From contig OX388321.1 of assembly GCA_947579605.1 (NCBI GenBank), forward strand, positions 19,893,614 through 19,957,613: a stretch of DNA of 64,000 bases, read 5' to 3'. Positions 36,101-47,340 of this stretch are shown in pieces (the first letter of the stretch is position 1; every line of letters starts with the position of its first letter). A program made the position numbers and the translations under genes. Under the pieces are notes generated by a model. The model had not been told where the DNA came from, searched no databases, and worked only from the letters and a program-made list of their open reading frames with translations. The DNA is from Athripsodes cinereus (Eukaryota > Arthropoda > Insecta > Trichoptera > Leptoceridae).

Positions 36101-39100
36101 TATTTATTTATTTTATTTACAAAACAGTTTTTAAAAGATAAGTCACTAATGTCTACCTAACTGGGCATGAGCCCGTACCATGCAAGTCATATTCTTCGTG
36201 CCAATAAAAATCAAGACATTCAGGATAGGTGGCATATTTCATCACTGAACTGAAGATGTCAAATGTTTTCAAATGCCTGCCTTTACAGTACACTCAAATC
36301 TAACAGAAAAGAGTGTGAGATCTATTCTTTGCCGGGGACGGACTCCACAATTTTTTAAACTTAATTTAAATTTATAATTATAAACTTTTATATACTCTGA
36401 ATACCCTCCAAGTAACAAATAATATATTTTTGTTATGGCAGATGTGGATGGCAATAATCACTTACTTTAAAAATGGTAACCGTTTTTGATAGATATCATA
36501 CAGGAGAAATTGTCCTAACAACAATGCAAGCTCGGCCCGGAATATTATTATAGCTGCTCCCGACAACACAATGAATGGACCATGTTTACCATTCAGCCAA
36601 TAGTCTAATGCAAGGAATACTGAAAGGAAATTCACATAAATTATTTGAAGATTTATTCACTGTAACTTGATACAACAAAATCTACAAATAGTCTGATGTC
36701 ATTTTTATTGAATGATTTAATTGAAAACCTTAACTATTTGTAGGCACATAACTTAATATCAGATTCATTCCATCTTCAACACAGCCTCCTACATTCAGAG
36801 CGTCACTGCAGTAATTGAGTCATTTCTTTTCACGACATTCCTGAAACCCCAATACCACTGTCATAAAAAAGGTGCATTCCGAAAAAGGATCATTCGGGCC
36901 TTAGGAAACCTAGTGAATGAAGGTTTGTACATTTTTTGGCTAAGAATCATAGCCCTAACAACATTTGCAAGTGGAGAAATTAAAAATGTTATGATTATTT
37001 TCAATTGCTTAATTTTTCATAAAGTTACAATATAAGTACCTAAAGTCAGCATTTAAATTAGATGATGAGAAAACTTTTAAAGTTTAATTTATCGACTGAC
37101 GGTTCTTGGTGGAAGTTCATATTAATAATTTTTAAAATGAAACACGATATGTGTCGCTGAGTTTCGAAATCCGCTATAACACATACATTTGAATGTGTTA
37201 TAGCGGATTTCGAAACTCAGCGACACATATATAGTTATTCCACTATTGACCTTAACTATTTGTAGGCACTAACATTCCACTATCAATTTAATTTATATAG
37301 TATTGATATTTACCTAACGGCAGGACCATGATGTTTGGTAGTGGCCGACTGAGATAGAACATGAAGTGATATTGTGTGACAGTGATAACAGTAAACCACC
37401 AACTGAAGGTGTCTCCAAAAACTTTAGTGAGACTATCACGCAGCCTACACCAAGTTACTACTACACAAGCTGCCAAAATGTATCTCACTAAAATAAAATA
37501 GCACATACACTTGTTTGTAAAAATATGTGAATCTATTTTCCCATCAGAAATGGAGACAAAGATTGGGTTATTAAAAACAATTGGTTTATTCTACTACTAA
37601 TTTTTAATTGAAAGAGACATGTTTCCACTTCCAAGATCATATAAATAATAAGCTTTAAAAGTCGAAAGACAATAAAAATCATGATTAGATAATGAGTTTT
37701 ATTCACTATGTATTTAAATTATCACTTATGTTTTTTTTTTATATATAGGTCTGCGACCAATTTCGATACGCTAGTATCATTCACAAGCAGAATATAAATA
37801 CTAGCGTATCGAAACCAGTCGCAGACCTATGGGTTAGTTGGAAGATATCGCTTCTGCGATAAACTCGCCCATTGCACAATATCATTTATTTGTACCACAT
37901 TGTTTTATAACTTGATAATTATGTATGCTTCTTATTATAGTGCAATAAAGATTATTATTGTTATTACCTATAAAAAAAAAATCATATGTGATAATTTAAA
38001 TACATAGTGAATAAAACTCATTGTCTAATCATGTCGCGTAATTATCACATAGTTAATGCCAAAAACATCGAAAATATAATAAAAATCAACAGAAGTAAAA
38101 AACTAATTGAATTATGAAATTATACTGATCATATTTTGAACCACTCTAGATTAATCATTCCAATTGATCAAACTCCCCGATAGTCAACCTATTTGAATAG
38201 GTATTAACTAGGTAAGTATGTTGTATATATGATACACATACATTTGTGAACTTCCTTTAGGAGTGCATGACACAGAACTTTGAATCTTATGAATCGACTC
38301 AAGACTTGGTTAAGAGTACTCTTTAAACCTAGGTAACATTCCCAATTGCTCTATGTCATGCTTATTACATGATTAGAAATTTTTGAAAGTTCCATATATA
38401 GTTCAACTCAATATTATTCCACTATCGGAATTAAGGGTTTTATACAATTTCATACAATTCCTGTGTTTTCAAATTGGAAAGACATCATCTGTTGTAGTTC
38501 AATGGAAACAACATAAAGAAATTCTATTTTATCGGTGTTAACTTTATGAAAGTTCATTTTTAATATTATATTATAAAAATAATATCAACACAAACACTGT
38601 TTACTTTCATTATATTTATTTTCGGCAGAGGCCTTTCGGATTTAGTCCATCTTCAGTGCCTTGTACTTAAGAACTAAACAAAAACAAACTTACAAACTAA
38701 CAAGTTGTTAGTTTGTAAGTTAGCTTGAAAGTTAAGTTTGTAGTTCTTAAGTACAAGGCACTGAAGATGGACTAAGTCCGAAAGGCCTCTGCCGAAAATA
38801 AATATAGTGAAAGTAAACAGTGTTTGTGTTGATATTATTTTTATAATTTTATAATATAATAATATTATATAATAATAACATTATAGAAGCCATCTACACT
38901 TCTAGTAAGTAAAATCCAGTTCTTGACATTTAATTGTGTCCAAAAATTTATAACATAATTTGAAATTATACCATTTGGGCAGCAACACAATAGATAATTA
39001 ATCAAACATTGTAAAGAGAATAGAATGAGATGGGGTTTATAACAAAATGAATCCAGCTAGTCTTGTGTGGCTGTGAAACTGACAAATCCATATTACACTT

Positions 39101-40369
39101 ATGGATAGCACCCTCAGTGTCCATACATACAGACAGAGAGGAAGATATGTTTGATGCTTCTCCAGCTGCTGTGCAATGGATTCAATTCTAAAGAGATATT
39201 TACATCCAAAATGAGTAAACAAATAAATAAAGTTTATTATAGGTAGATATATATTTCGGTAACATAATTTTTTTACCAGCCTCAGAGCAGAACCAACATA
39301 TTGGCAAAGTCCCCAGTAGGAAGGGCTGTTCAAATTTTTAATATTCTAGCAAGAGATATTGATATCTTTAATGTGACAAATCCGGAATTTATAAGGAAAA
39401 TTGAAAGCATATTGAAGTTATGTTGTCGTTTGGACATTGTTTAAAGTTATCTTCTGGAATCACATTGGCCTTTAGCTGTGTAATGATTCTTGTAAGGATC
39501 GTCTTATTGTTAGTAATAATAAGAATAATACTCCAGATACATTTTCTGTAATAAAGAAATTTTAAATTTCTAGTATTTTAAGGTATTGGTTTAGAGTTTG
39601 GAGCATATATAAAGTAGCAATAGTTATTGAATAAATTTGTTTTGATTGCATACCTGTATATTGAGACCATATTTTATCAATCCCCAAAATTTGTATAATA
39701 AATACAATCGGTGAAGAGAATAAAGATATTGCTAGGGGACCCAAAAAACTTCTGGGTACAACTCCTGGAAACTCATTGTGGTCGTACTGAAAGAAAAATA
39801 ATTCTAATTACGTTTCTATAGATTCAGATACTAAACAATGCAAAAATATACATAGGGATTTAAAAAAGTGAATGTAAATAACCTTTTAAATACAATTCCA
39901 AAAGCTCAGAATATTTGTTAATTTGAAATGTTTGTGAATGTCTCATGTTGTAAATGTATATACAAGGACTGTGTGATTACTTTGTACTGATGAAAATCTC
40001 AATTAGTATATAATATAGGTCACTTGAATTCAATATGCTTGAGTTAGGTAGAATACATATAAATATCAAAATGAGCAATTATCAAATAAAATAACACTTC
40101 ATTAAGATATGAATGTACCTATTACATTTCAAGCAGTTAGGTGCACATTAATATTATATATTTTATGGTTTTAAATTAAAGTCACCGTATGTGGGAAAAG
40201 TTTGGTGAGTTTTACGATAGGTATATTTTGTAGTTCAGAATACCTGTGAGAGGTTATGTTTGTGGTAAAGAATATCATGAATGGCTTGGATATTAAAACT
40301 TTCTTCTACTTTTGTAAACGGGCAGTATATGAGGTGTAATCCAGCAACCAGGAGTAATAATTGGCTCAT
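33178..40369 (-). CDS. ALG12: ALG12, dolichyl-P-Man alpha-1,6-mannosyltransferase
   Basis: Eight exons in one frame: 40369-40244, 39786-39654, 37487-37314, 36619-36466, 35820-35676, 34998-34772, 34680-34540 and 34438-33178 (stop), 786 residues. ALG12 is a GT-C multipass ER enzyme that adds the eighth mannose to the lipid-linked N-glycan precursor. Family hallmarks are [20 protein letters not shown] and [17 protein letters not shown] at the N-terminus (the first luminal loop with the catalytic acidic residues), hydrophobic transmembrane stretches through exons 3-7, [20 protein letters not shown], and the C-terminal [11 protein letters not shown] block. Human ALG12 is about 488 residues; here the conserved part ends near residue 480 and a further 300 or so acidic, low-complexity residues follow in the same exon. 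Start chosen at [12 protein letters not shown], which matches the family N-terminus. Confidence 0.93.
35327..35480 (+). mobile_element. tRNA-derived SINE family B, sense copy
   Basis: An A-box-like region (GTGTGGTGCAGAAGGAACAG) and B box (GGGTTTGATTCCCAGTC) are followed by a body with TGTCCTGGGTCTGGGTGTTA. The body matches 15610-15740 in reverse. It lies in the ALG12 intron between exons 5 and 6. Confidence 0.72.
37151..37226. repeat. 76-bp palindromic mobile repeat, copy 2
   Basis: Base-for-base identical to 14-89. The flanks are ATAT on both sides (37147-37150 and 37227-37230), whereas copy 1 has AATT. It lies in the ALG12 intron between exons 3 and 4, about 90 bp below exon 3. Confidence 0.88.
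37680..38033. repeat. Large foldback element with nested hairpin and LINE-type 3' end
   Basis: Outer arms of about 65 bp start CATGATTAGATAATGAGTTT and end with the near-complement. Inside is a second inverted repeat (GGTCTGCGACCAATTTCGAT against its complement near 37830) and a segment ending GTGCAATAAAGATTATTATT, which looks like a poly(A)-signal 3' end of a retroelement. It sits in the ALG12 intron between exons 2 and 3. Confidence 0.75.
38561..38862. repeat. 300-bp foldback element
   Basis: Long arms of about 130 bp pair with few mismatches, including ACACAAACACTGTTTACTTT, TTTTCGGCAGAGGCCTTTCG, and CTTCAGTGCCTTGTACTTAA. Each arm contains a CTGAAGAT-hairpin-CCGAAAGG motif (38761-38785 in the right arm). 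It lies in the same ALG12 intron as 37680-38033. Confidence 0.82.
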
Positions 40370-41094
40370 CTTGAACACTGTATTATAGAAATCATTACAT
40401 TAGTTTAGCGTTTTTTTATATAACTTAAAAATAATATTTTCCAGGGCTATGTCAAAAATTCAAAAATATCTCTTTTCTCTTCTCTAATCTGACAGCTGTT
40501 GTGACGTTTGAATACTTGCTTGCCAGATGTTTAATATTCTTATCATTCTTATTATCAATACCGCCCTTTTTTCCAATTTTTTTCAAGTAATAATTTATAA
40601 CAAAGAATGAAATACATAATTAATTAAGTAAAAATGATAATGAAAAAAACATTTTTATTCATAAATGGTAGATTTATTTAAATTGCCACGTGTGTTTTTC
40701 TCTAGTTTTATCGTAGTATTATGGCTTTGGCAATGAAAATCGAAAAAATTGTATTTTATTATTATTTATGGTATTATGACCATAGAATAATAAATAGGCA
40801 AAGGCTATTTGTCCGTAATTACATAGAAAAAAGAAAGAAATTATCAAATTTATCTATGGTGAACTTTTCCATAGAGAAATTATAAAATTTGTCTATGGTA
40901 AACTATTTCCATAGACAAATATTAAATTATTTTGTTTATGAAAAATGTAGTATAATAATATTATACTCTATGGCAAAAACTGTCACATAGAAACATCAGC
41001 AAACGGTTTGACTAGTGTGTTATTGCCTAACTTGGTTTTCACAATATGAAAATAAAATCGTGAATGTAGTAGCAATCCCCAAACATTGATTTAA
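40370..41094. other. ALG12 upstream region
   Basis: No coding exon. Several short local repeats of the type TTTGTCTATGGTAAACTATT lie at 40840-40925. The segment just above 40369 should hold the ALG12 promoter; no motif is clear enough to call. Confidence 0.4.
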
Positions 41095-41546
41095 TCGTAA
41101 GGAAGAACCTTACTAAAGCCTTTGTATGGAGCATTCTGCTTTATGGTTGCGAGACGTGGACCATCAGCAAGAGGGAAAGCGGACGGTTGGCGGCCTTTGA
41201 AATGTGGTGCTACAGACGCATGCTGAAGATCCATTGGTCGGAACACATCGAAAACGAAGAAGTATTAACCAGGGTAGGCGAAAAAAGACAACTTCTTAAG
41301 AGAATCAGCTAACAACGAGCTAACTGGATTGGCCACAACATCAGGCACCCAGGACTACTCATCGCCATTGCGGAGGGTAAGACCGAGGGGACAAATGGCA
41401 GAGGCCGACCAAGAGATTCGTATATGGACCAACTGAAGAGGGACATGAATTGTGGCTCATACGTAGAGCTGAAAAGACTGGCTGAGAATAGGGAGGAATG
41501 GAGAAGAAAGTCAAAACTCGTTGCAGACCAATCTAGTGGATTGTAA
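41095..41546 (+). mobile_element. RTE-like LINE C-terminal fragment
   Basis: Plus frame: TKAFVWSILLYGCETWTISK, AAFEMWCYRRMLKIHWSEHI, ANWIGHNIRHPGLL, GRGRPRDSYMDQLK and a final ENREEWRRKSKLVADQSSG before a stop. One internal stop is seen near 41310. It is the better-preserved relative of 32590-32880. Confidence 0.82.
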
Positions 41547-41864
41547 CTCATTATATATAGTAGCAAGACGCAAGGGTACCACCTGTAAGTTTTGAATGTT
41601 TCGTAGCCGTTATAATTTTTGCTCCGGGCTCCCCTCAACTCATTCTCAATGTATGTATCCAAAGCACTTTACTTGCATTCAGAATTTTTATCAATACTTT
41701 AATATTATACTATAATTTACGTCATTTTATCATTATTTTGATTGCCGAACAGTGTTTGAATAATAATATTAATTTCTTTGTGTATTATTTTAGGTTTTTA
41801 TGCAAAAAGTAGTAGTTTTTTAGTGGCACGCAGTTGACTTGACATCGACATCCCTACATAGAAG

Positions 41865-44009
41865 ATGGAGATGTCAATTTTTGTTGGCCAGCAATTTTCG
41901 GATTGGAATTTGTTTGCAGCTACCTACGAGAGCTATCTGCGATCTACATACAGCCCACTTTTTGTAATCGTTTATTGCAGTACTGCACAGGCACGAAATA
42001 GAAAACTAGGTAAGAATACCATACCTACCTGTGCTGGGTATTATTATGTAGAGTTTGGACGTATTCACAGGGGAAAGTTTCTCAGTACTTCTACAGGTGT
42101 GCGTCCCACACAGCATTCTTTAAAATTAGGGTGCCAGGCTAAGTTGCGTGTGACGTACAAGGTAAGTATTGGTCAATTTGTTATAACTAGTTTCCAAAGT
42201 ACCCATTGTGATTCTTCTGGTAAAATTTTGCATAGAATTGATGAAGATACTTTTAAACTGTACAGTGCCAACAGGGGTATACGTAGCTTCGATCATTTAA
42301 TTCCACGATTGGCTTTACAAAATTCGAGCACTGGTGAAGTTGTAACTAAAGATAAAGGTAGTGTTATTAAAGATAATTCACTTCTTTTAATGCAGTATGA
42401 TGCTAGCTTACCTAGAATCAAGGATTTTTATCAAATCATAATGCAAGTATTTCAAGTAAAAACATTAGGTACAAATATAAAGCGGCGTATAAAATCCACA
42501 GGTAATGTAGGTCTTAATGATAATTTTTTACTAGCATTACAAAAGGATCAAAACGAAGGTAATATAATTTTTGAGACAGTTAGTCTTAAAGATGAAGTGT
42601 GTTTACTCTTTTTTCAATTTTCTTGGATGAAGATATTTTTCCAAAATTATCCAGAGCATATCCTAGTAGATGCAACATATAGTTTGACGAATACACGTAT
42701 GCCCTTGTACATTGTAATGATTGTCGATGGGATGGGTGAATCTATCCCAGTTGCATTTTGTTTAGTTTGTAACGAAACTGAGACATATATTGAGAAATTT
42801 GTAGAAATTTTTGTTACTCACAATCCATCTTTTGCTTTTGTCCAGTCAATAATTACTGATAAAGATTTAACAGAAATAAATGCCTTAAAGAAATATTTCC
42901 CAAATGCCAAACACGAACTTTGCCTGTTTCATGTTTTAAAAGCGTTCAAAATAATGATAAATAAATCAAACATTCCTAAACATCTTGTTGATACAGCTAA
43001 ATCATATTTAGAGTCAATGGCTTACTCACATACAGAGCTTGATTTTCAAAACACTTACCAAAAATTTGTGTCAACTTATATAAATTATTCAATTTTAAAT
43101 GATTTTAACAAAAATTGGTATCCCTGGAAAGAAGCATGGGTACACTGTTACCGTACCAATACATTTAATATAGGTGACACCACTGATAATAGACTGGAAT
43201 GTTTTAACCAAAAGTTGAAACAAAATATACCAAAATATTCAACACTAAATGATTTTTATGCTAAATTAAAATCTCAGTTATCCAGCATGCTAGACAAATA
43301 TCAAAATCTTGGCTTTAGTCATGAGTTTAAATTAATATCTATTGTGTCAGATTTATCCCCAGAAATTGTTCAAAGTTTATTTAAATGTTGTACAAAATTT
43401 GCATCTTATAAAATTTTAGAACAAATTATTGACGCGTTAACCAATAAAAATAATATTAAAATTCTTCAAGAGTCTGCACTTAATGAAAATATTTTTGAAA
43501 ACAATAAAAAATTTATAACTAGTTGTGATTATTGTTCATGTAGTTTTTTTTCAATGTATAAATTACCCTGTCGTCAAATATTCTTCCTTAAAATCCATTT
43601 ACAAAATAATATATTTGACGAAACATTAATTATAAATAGATGGCGGTTGTCATTTTATATTAACACTTTGAATACTATAAAAACCTTCAAAACGTATAAA
43701 AATTCATGTTCAAAACAGATAAAAAGTAAAGTGACCAAATGTTTTGTAAACAAAGAAACCGAAAAATACCATTTAGCAACTAAAGCTTGTAAACAGTTGA
43801 CAGAGATTCTAAAAACTTCCGGGGAAAAATGTTTTGATAATCGTTTGTCCATCTTGAATAATTTAATCAATGAGTGGTCTGGGAATATGTCTGAGGGTGT
43901 CTACCCCGCTTATGGGAAATGGTGTGATGGTATGAATGAATTCTTTTTATATAATTTTTATTTTCTTTGTTGTCCTAGATCATTGACTTGGATTGCTGAG
44001 TTCACCTGA
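41865..44009 (+). CDS. ZSWIM3/FAR1-like MULE transposase, single exon
   Basis: A 714-residue open frame without introns. Residues 35-115 form a FAR1-like zinc region (Cys56, Cys90, then HCDSS). Residues 260-445 are a MULE DDE transposase domain: D269 in LVDATYSLT, D332 in IITDKDLT, the ELCLFHVLKAF helix with C353 and H356, and E445 in NRLECFNQK. A SWIM-like finger follows (CDYCSCSFF, then LPCRQIF), with Gln where the His is usual. The nearest known type is ZSWIM3/ZSWIM1, themselves derived from MULE transposases. The last 35 or so residues are encoded by a dispersed repeat (43893-43935), so the native C-terminus has been replaced. I found no TIRs around it, so it may be a decaying transposon gene or a domesticated one. 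Confidence 0.82.
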   Translation: MEMSIFVGQQFSDWNLFAATYESYLRSTYSPLFVIVYCSTAQARNRKLGKNTIPTCAGYYYVEFGRIHRGKFLSTSTGVRPTQHSLKLGCQAKLRVTYKVSIGQFVITSFQSTHCDSSGKILHRIDEDTFKLYSANRGIRSFDHLIPRLALQNSSTGEVVTKDKGSVIKDNSLLLMQYDASLPRIKDFYQIIMQVFQVKTLGTNIKRRIKSTGNVGLNDNFLLALQKDQNEGNIIFETVSLKDEVCLLFFQFSWMKIFFQNYPEHILVDATYSLTNTRMPLYIVMIVDGMGESIPVAFCLVCNETETYIEKFVEIFVTHNPSFAFVQSIITDKDLTEINALKKYFPNAKHELCLFHVLKAFKIMINKSNIPKHLVDTAKSYLESMAYSHTELDFQNTYQKFVSTYINYSILNDFNKNWYPWKEAWVHCYRTNTFNIGDTTDNRLECFNQKLKQNIPKYSTLNDFYAKLKSQLSSMLDKYQNLGFSHEFKLISIVSDLSPEIVQSLFKCCTKFASYKILEQIIDALTNKNNIKILQESALNENIFENNKKFITSCDYCSCSFFSMYKLPCRQIFFLKIHLQNNIFDETLIINRWRLSFYINTLNTIKTFKTYKNSCSKQIKSKVTKCFVNKETEKYHLATKACKQLTEILKTSGEKCFDNRLSILNNLINEWSGNMSEGVYPAYGKWCDGMNEFFLYNFYFLCCPRSLTWIAEFT

Positions 44010-44298
44010 AGCAGAACAATTACTGTCTCAATTGTGAATCAACGATCTTCACAGCATTTGAAATGCCTGGGTAAAAATCACCTCCAAACTACACAGGAAC
44101 TGCCAGAAATATTCTCCCATTACTTTGTGATATGAAATAACATGAATTATTATCATCTTTGTTATAAATGGGACAGACTAAGGAAAAAAGATAACATACA
44201 GAGCAACCTTTTATGTGTGTGATCATGGGGTATCGGCACTTCTAATAGATATAAGAATAATAAATGATATTAAATTGTATAATATATATATATATATT

Positions 44299-44407
44299 TA
44301 AAAGATATATCTGGGGTTTGTCACAAACCCAAACGCAACCTTCTACATCTTTCACAGTAAGCTAAAAGCTTGTGTCGTGAAAGGGGAGTTTACTGGCACC
44401 TGGTATA
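44299..44407 (-). mobile_element. SINE family A, partial copy
   Basis: In antisense: AGATATATCTGGGGTTTGTC, then TTTCACAGTAAGC, AAGCTTGTGTCGTGAAAGGG and GGCACCTGGTAT. It lacks the tRNA-like head seen at 47161-47340. It is just downstream of the ZSWIM-like ORF. Confidence 0.8.
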
Positions 44408-45179
44408 TTGTACCGCTAAAAGATATATTAATTTAGCGTAGAAATCATAGAGTAAATCATTGGTAGTAGAAATTGTTTTCAATGTAATAGAGGTCATTTT
44501 ATTGTATAGAATATAATTAGAGTATGAAAAATGAAGTATTATTGGAAAGTTATTTAATAATTATGTTTTATAGTAGAACCTGTTGAGAAGTCAACTTTTA
44601 CGACTTAACAGGACCATGTGTATTCTCTGTTTATATTTGATTCAAATAAAATAAAAATAAAAAACTTATGATTTATTTACTGTAGACTTATGTACCCTAA
44701 GTTTAGTACTTTGTATTTAATTCCTTGTTTACACGATCTCATAGTGCACTTTCAAGATGTGAATAAATGTTCCCACTAGTTGGGTAATAAGTTCACATTT
44801 GATCTGAAGACATTCTAAAATACAATGTGGTCTCATATACATCGAAAATATCCTCCTGGATGTCAGAAAAAATGTTCAAGATAGATCCCACAAAAACTGA
44901 ATTCTTATGTGTAGCCTCTAAAAGGAGACATCTTATAGGTTCATATCCCATCTATGTACAAAACATGAATATAATGTCAACGAAAAATTGTTAATGTTGG
45001 TGCTCATCTGGTTAGTGCTCTTTCAATGGAGAAACATACCGTCATTTGTTAGTCAATGTTTCTTTGCTCTAAGGAATGTGAGAAAATGCTTGTCAATAGA
45101 AGGGACCAAGAATAATAAATTAATTTGTTGCATTCCGATTAGATTACTGAAATGGTATCTTGGTAAATTTATCCAATTT
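44408..45179. other. Intergenic, nothing recognised
   Basis: AT-rich with no coding exon of good quality. A 73-codon plus frame at 44988-45209 has no recognisable motif and overlaps the start of the LINE remnant that follows. Confidence 0.4.
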
Positions 45180-45640
45180 GCAACTCCAAAGAATTCAGTC
45201 GGTTTTTAATGCTGCTACTCAACTTATTTACAAAATGGATTTATTTTCACAAACATTATTGGGACTCCAGAATTTTTACTGGCTTAAGTGACCAGGGAGA
45301 ATTGAATTCAAACTTTTTTTTACAGTATTCAAGGCATTAAATGGTATGGGTCCGGAATACATCTCGGAATTCTGTAATCTATAACCATTAAATAAGAGAC
45401 AAAATTCCCTTGAGTCTCAATCTAAAAGATAAGTTCAGCGCTAGTGTACTTGGACTGTGCCTTATGTAACCACATTAAGCGGTTGATCATGACAGGCAAA
45501 ATAGAGGGACGCCATCGTGCCTGCGCAATATACAAGATTGGACTGGAATGAAAGGCGTGGAGGAGTTATTCCAGACAGTGCAGGACAGAGAATCCTATGC
45601 CAGAGTGATCGCCAACGTCGAGGGGACCTGACAGGGTACA
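45180..45640 (+). mobile_element. Two LINE C-terminal remnants side by side
   Basis: 45180-45420 carries decayed CR1/L2-type sequence (NAATQLIYKMDLFSQT-like, then FKLFFTVFKALNGMGPEYIS). 45480-45635 carries a different tail: LIMTGKIEGRHRACAIYK, then WTGMKGVEELFQTVQDRESY and ARVIANVEGT before a stop, the end of an RTE-like polyprotein. Confidence 0.7.
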
Positions 45641-45837
45641 GAAAAAGAAGTTAATACTATTTATAAGATCCTGAGGCGGAGCTGCCCACAAAATAATGTT
45701 TTTTTTAATTGGGGCTACTCTTTGTCTCGTATGGATTTACTTTTTATGTCTCTCACATATTTTCAGCATGTAAAAGGCTCAAGCCGTATATTGTAATAAA
45801 TAAATAAAATAAAATGGTGCTATAAAACTCACTTATT

Positions 45838-46112
45838 CATTCCGCACTATTTAATGGAGCATCCATCTCAAGGGCGCGGATATTATTACTAAGCTTAGCA
45901 GTTCACACAAACCAAGTGAACATTGAGAATACAAGTAGTGGTGGAGGACCTACTTGCTATTATTAAGTACCTACTAATTTCATTCATCCATACCATCATG
46001 ACATTTCTCACAGTGGGGTGTCGGTGAACTGACTGCATGTAATGAACACACAGTTTGTCATCTTCATGCCATATAAAAATGAAACATTTAGGATGGGCAG
46101 AAAAACTCACCT
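45838..46112 (-). repeat. GCGC-tail SINE end followed by dispersed LINE-tail repeat
   Basis: 45838-45890 has TTTAATGGAGCATCCATCTC followed by AAGGGCGCGGATATTATTA, almost identical to 30000-30062. 45985-46112 is a diverged antisense copy of the 7518-7642 family (ACCATCATGACATTTCTCAC and onward). Confidence 0.6.
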
Positions 46113-46596
46113 TGTACTGAAGTCCACTCTATTATGAATATATTAGGACTTAAAATAAATTGAACCTATAAGAACCAAAATTAATTTATCAACATAACAG
46201 CTCTTTGGGAAAGTACTATTTTTTTTTTTAATTATGTAGATCTTTAGATTTAATGTCAAATGTTAATGTAAACAGCGCTTTTTGTTAAAAAAAAAAAAAT
46301 CCTTGTAGTAGTACCCACAGATCTAAAGTTTGCAAACGGTGAGTTAATAACCCTTAAAAAGCTCTAACCGATTTATTACACTTTATCTGGTTATGGAAAT
46401 AGCTTTGTTCTCAGACAAAATATACGAGCTTAATGCTCTTTACTCGGGAACATACCTATAAAACATGAAATATACAAGATGACAAATGTTTAATGATATT
46501 ACACTATTCAAGCATTGAAAGTTTGCTTTCTCATATAGTAAACTAACCGAAAACGAAATGTCATCGGACATTACAACCATATTACAACTGCCAATA

Positions 46597-46780
46597 TTGA
46601 CAGACGTCAAAACAGCATGGCTTTGTTTATGTTTACAAAAAATTCCTGACGAATAGCTATTTTATTGACAGACGTCAAAAACATGCCGTTTTGTTTACAT
46701 AATTTACTGTAAAATACTTCAAGGTCAAAACTGTCATTTTTGACAGTGACAGTAATTCCTGTTACTGACGAATAGCCGAT
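46597..46780. repeat. Short direct repeats next to the second MULE-like element
   Basis: ATTGACAGACGTCAAAA occurs at about 46597 and 46665, each followed by CATG, TTTTGTTTA and TTCCTGACGAATAG-type sequence. A third partial TTACTGACGAATAG is at 46763. This makes a degenerate tandem of about 70 bp units ending 15 bp before the element. Confidence 0.6.
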
Positions 46781-47160
46781 GCGTAATAAATATACTAAAG
46801 TATACTAGCGTCTAAAGGTAGAAGAAGAGGGATGAAAATACACATGCGCACAAACTAATGAAATACTCTATGATTAAGTTGACAGCTGTCAGGCTGTTCT
46901 CGTTTTGTGTGATGTTTGGTGAAGTTAAGTTACAATTATTATTTAGTGTGAATTATCTACATATTTATAATTTTTTGTATTACCAATTCGGCTATGAGGC
47001 ATGGTATCCATAATGTAATTTTTATGGCATGGAAAGGACGACATGTATAATAGTTTATGTAATTACTTCAGCAAGTAACTTCAATACATACCAACATACA
47101 TAATAATAGTATTTTATTAAACATGATTTCATAAGAATTCAATGAAATCACGACTTCCGA

Positions 47161-47340
47161 CTTCGTCGGTAGCCTGGAGGTAGAGTCTCGGCCTTGTGAA
47201 CAAGGGGACCGTGGTTCGTTACCAGATACCGGCAAACTCCCCTTTCACGACACTAGCTTTTAAGAGCTTACTGTGAAAGGTGTATAAGGTTGTATTTGGA
47301 TTTATAACAAACAAAACCCAGATATATCTTTTTTTTTAAA
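47161..47340 (+). mobile_element. SINE family A, full-length copy
   Basis: The tRNA-like head has A-box-like TAGCCTGGAGGTAGAGTCTC and B box GTGGTTCGTTACC. The body (ACTCCCCTTTCACGACAC, TTACTGTGAAAGG) and tail (CCCAGATATATC, then T-rich) also occur at 44299-44407 and 51799-51971. It is nested inside the non-autonomous MULE-like element. Confidence 0.85.

Noticed and set aside
40370..44700. TIRs and target duplication for the ZSWIM-like ORF
   Set aside because: I compared the flanks by eye and found no inverted repeat pair bounding it; a computed search could still find diverged ends.
47161..47240. A functional tRNA gene at the SINE-A head
   Set aside because: A and B boxes are present but the arms do not fold into a proper cloverleaf and the sequence continues into the SINE body.
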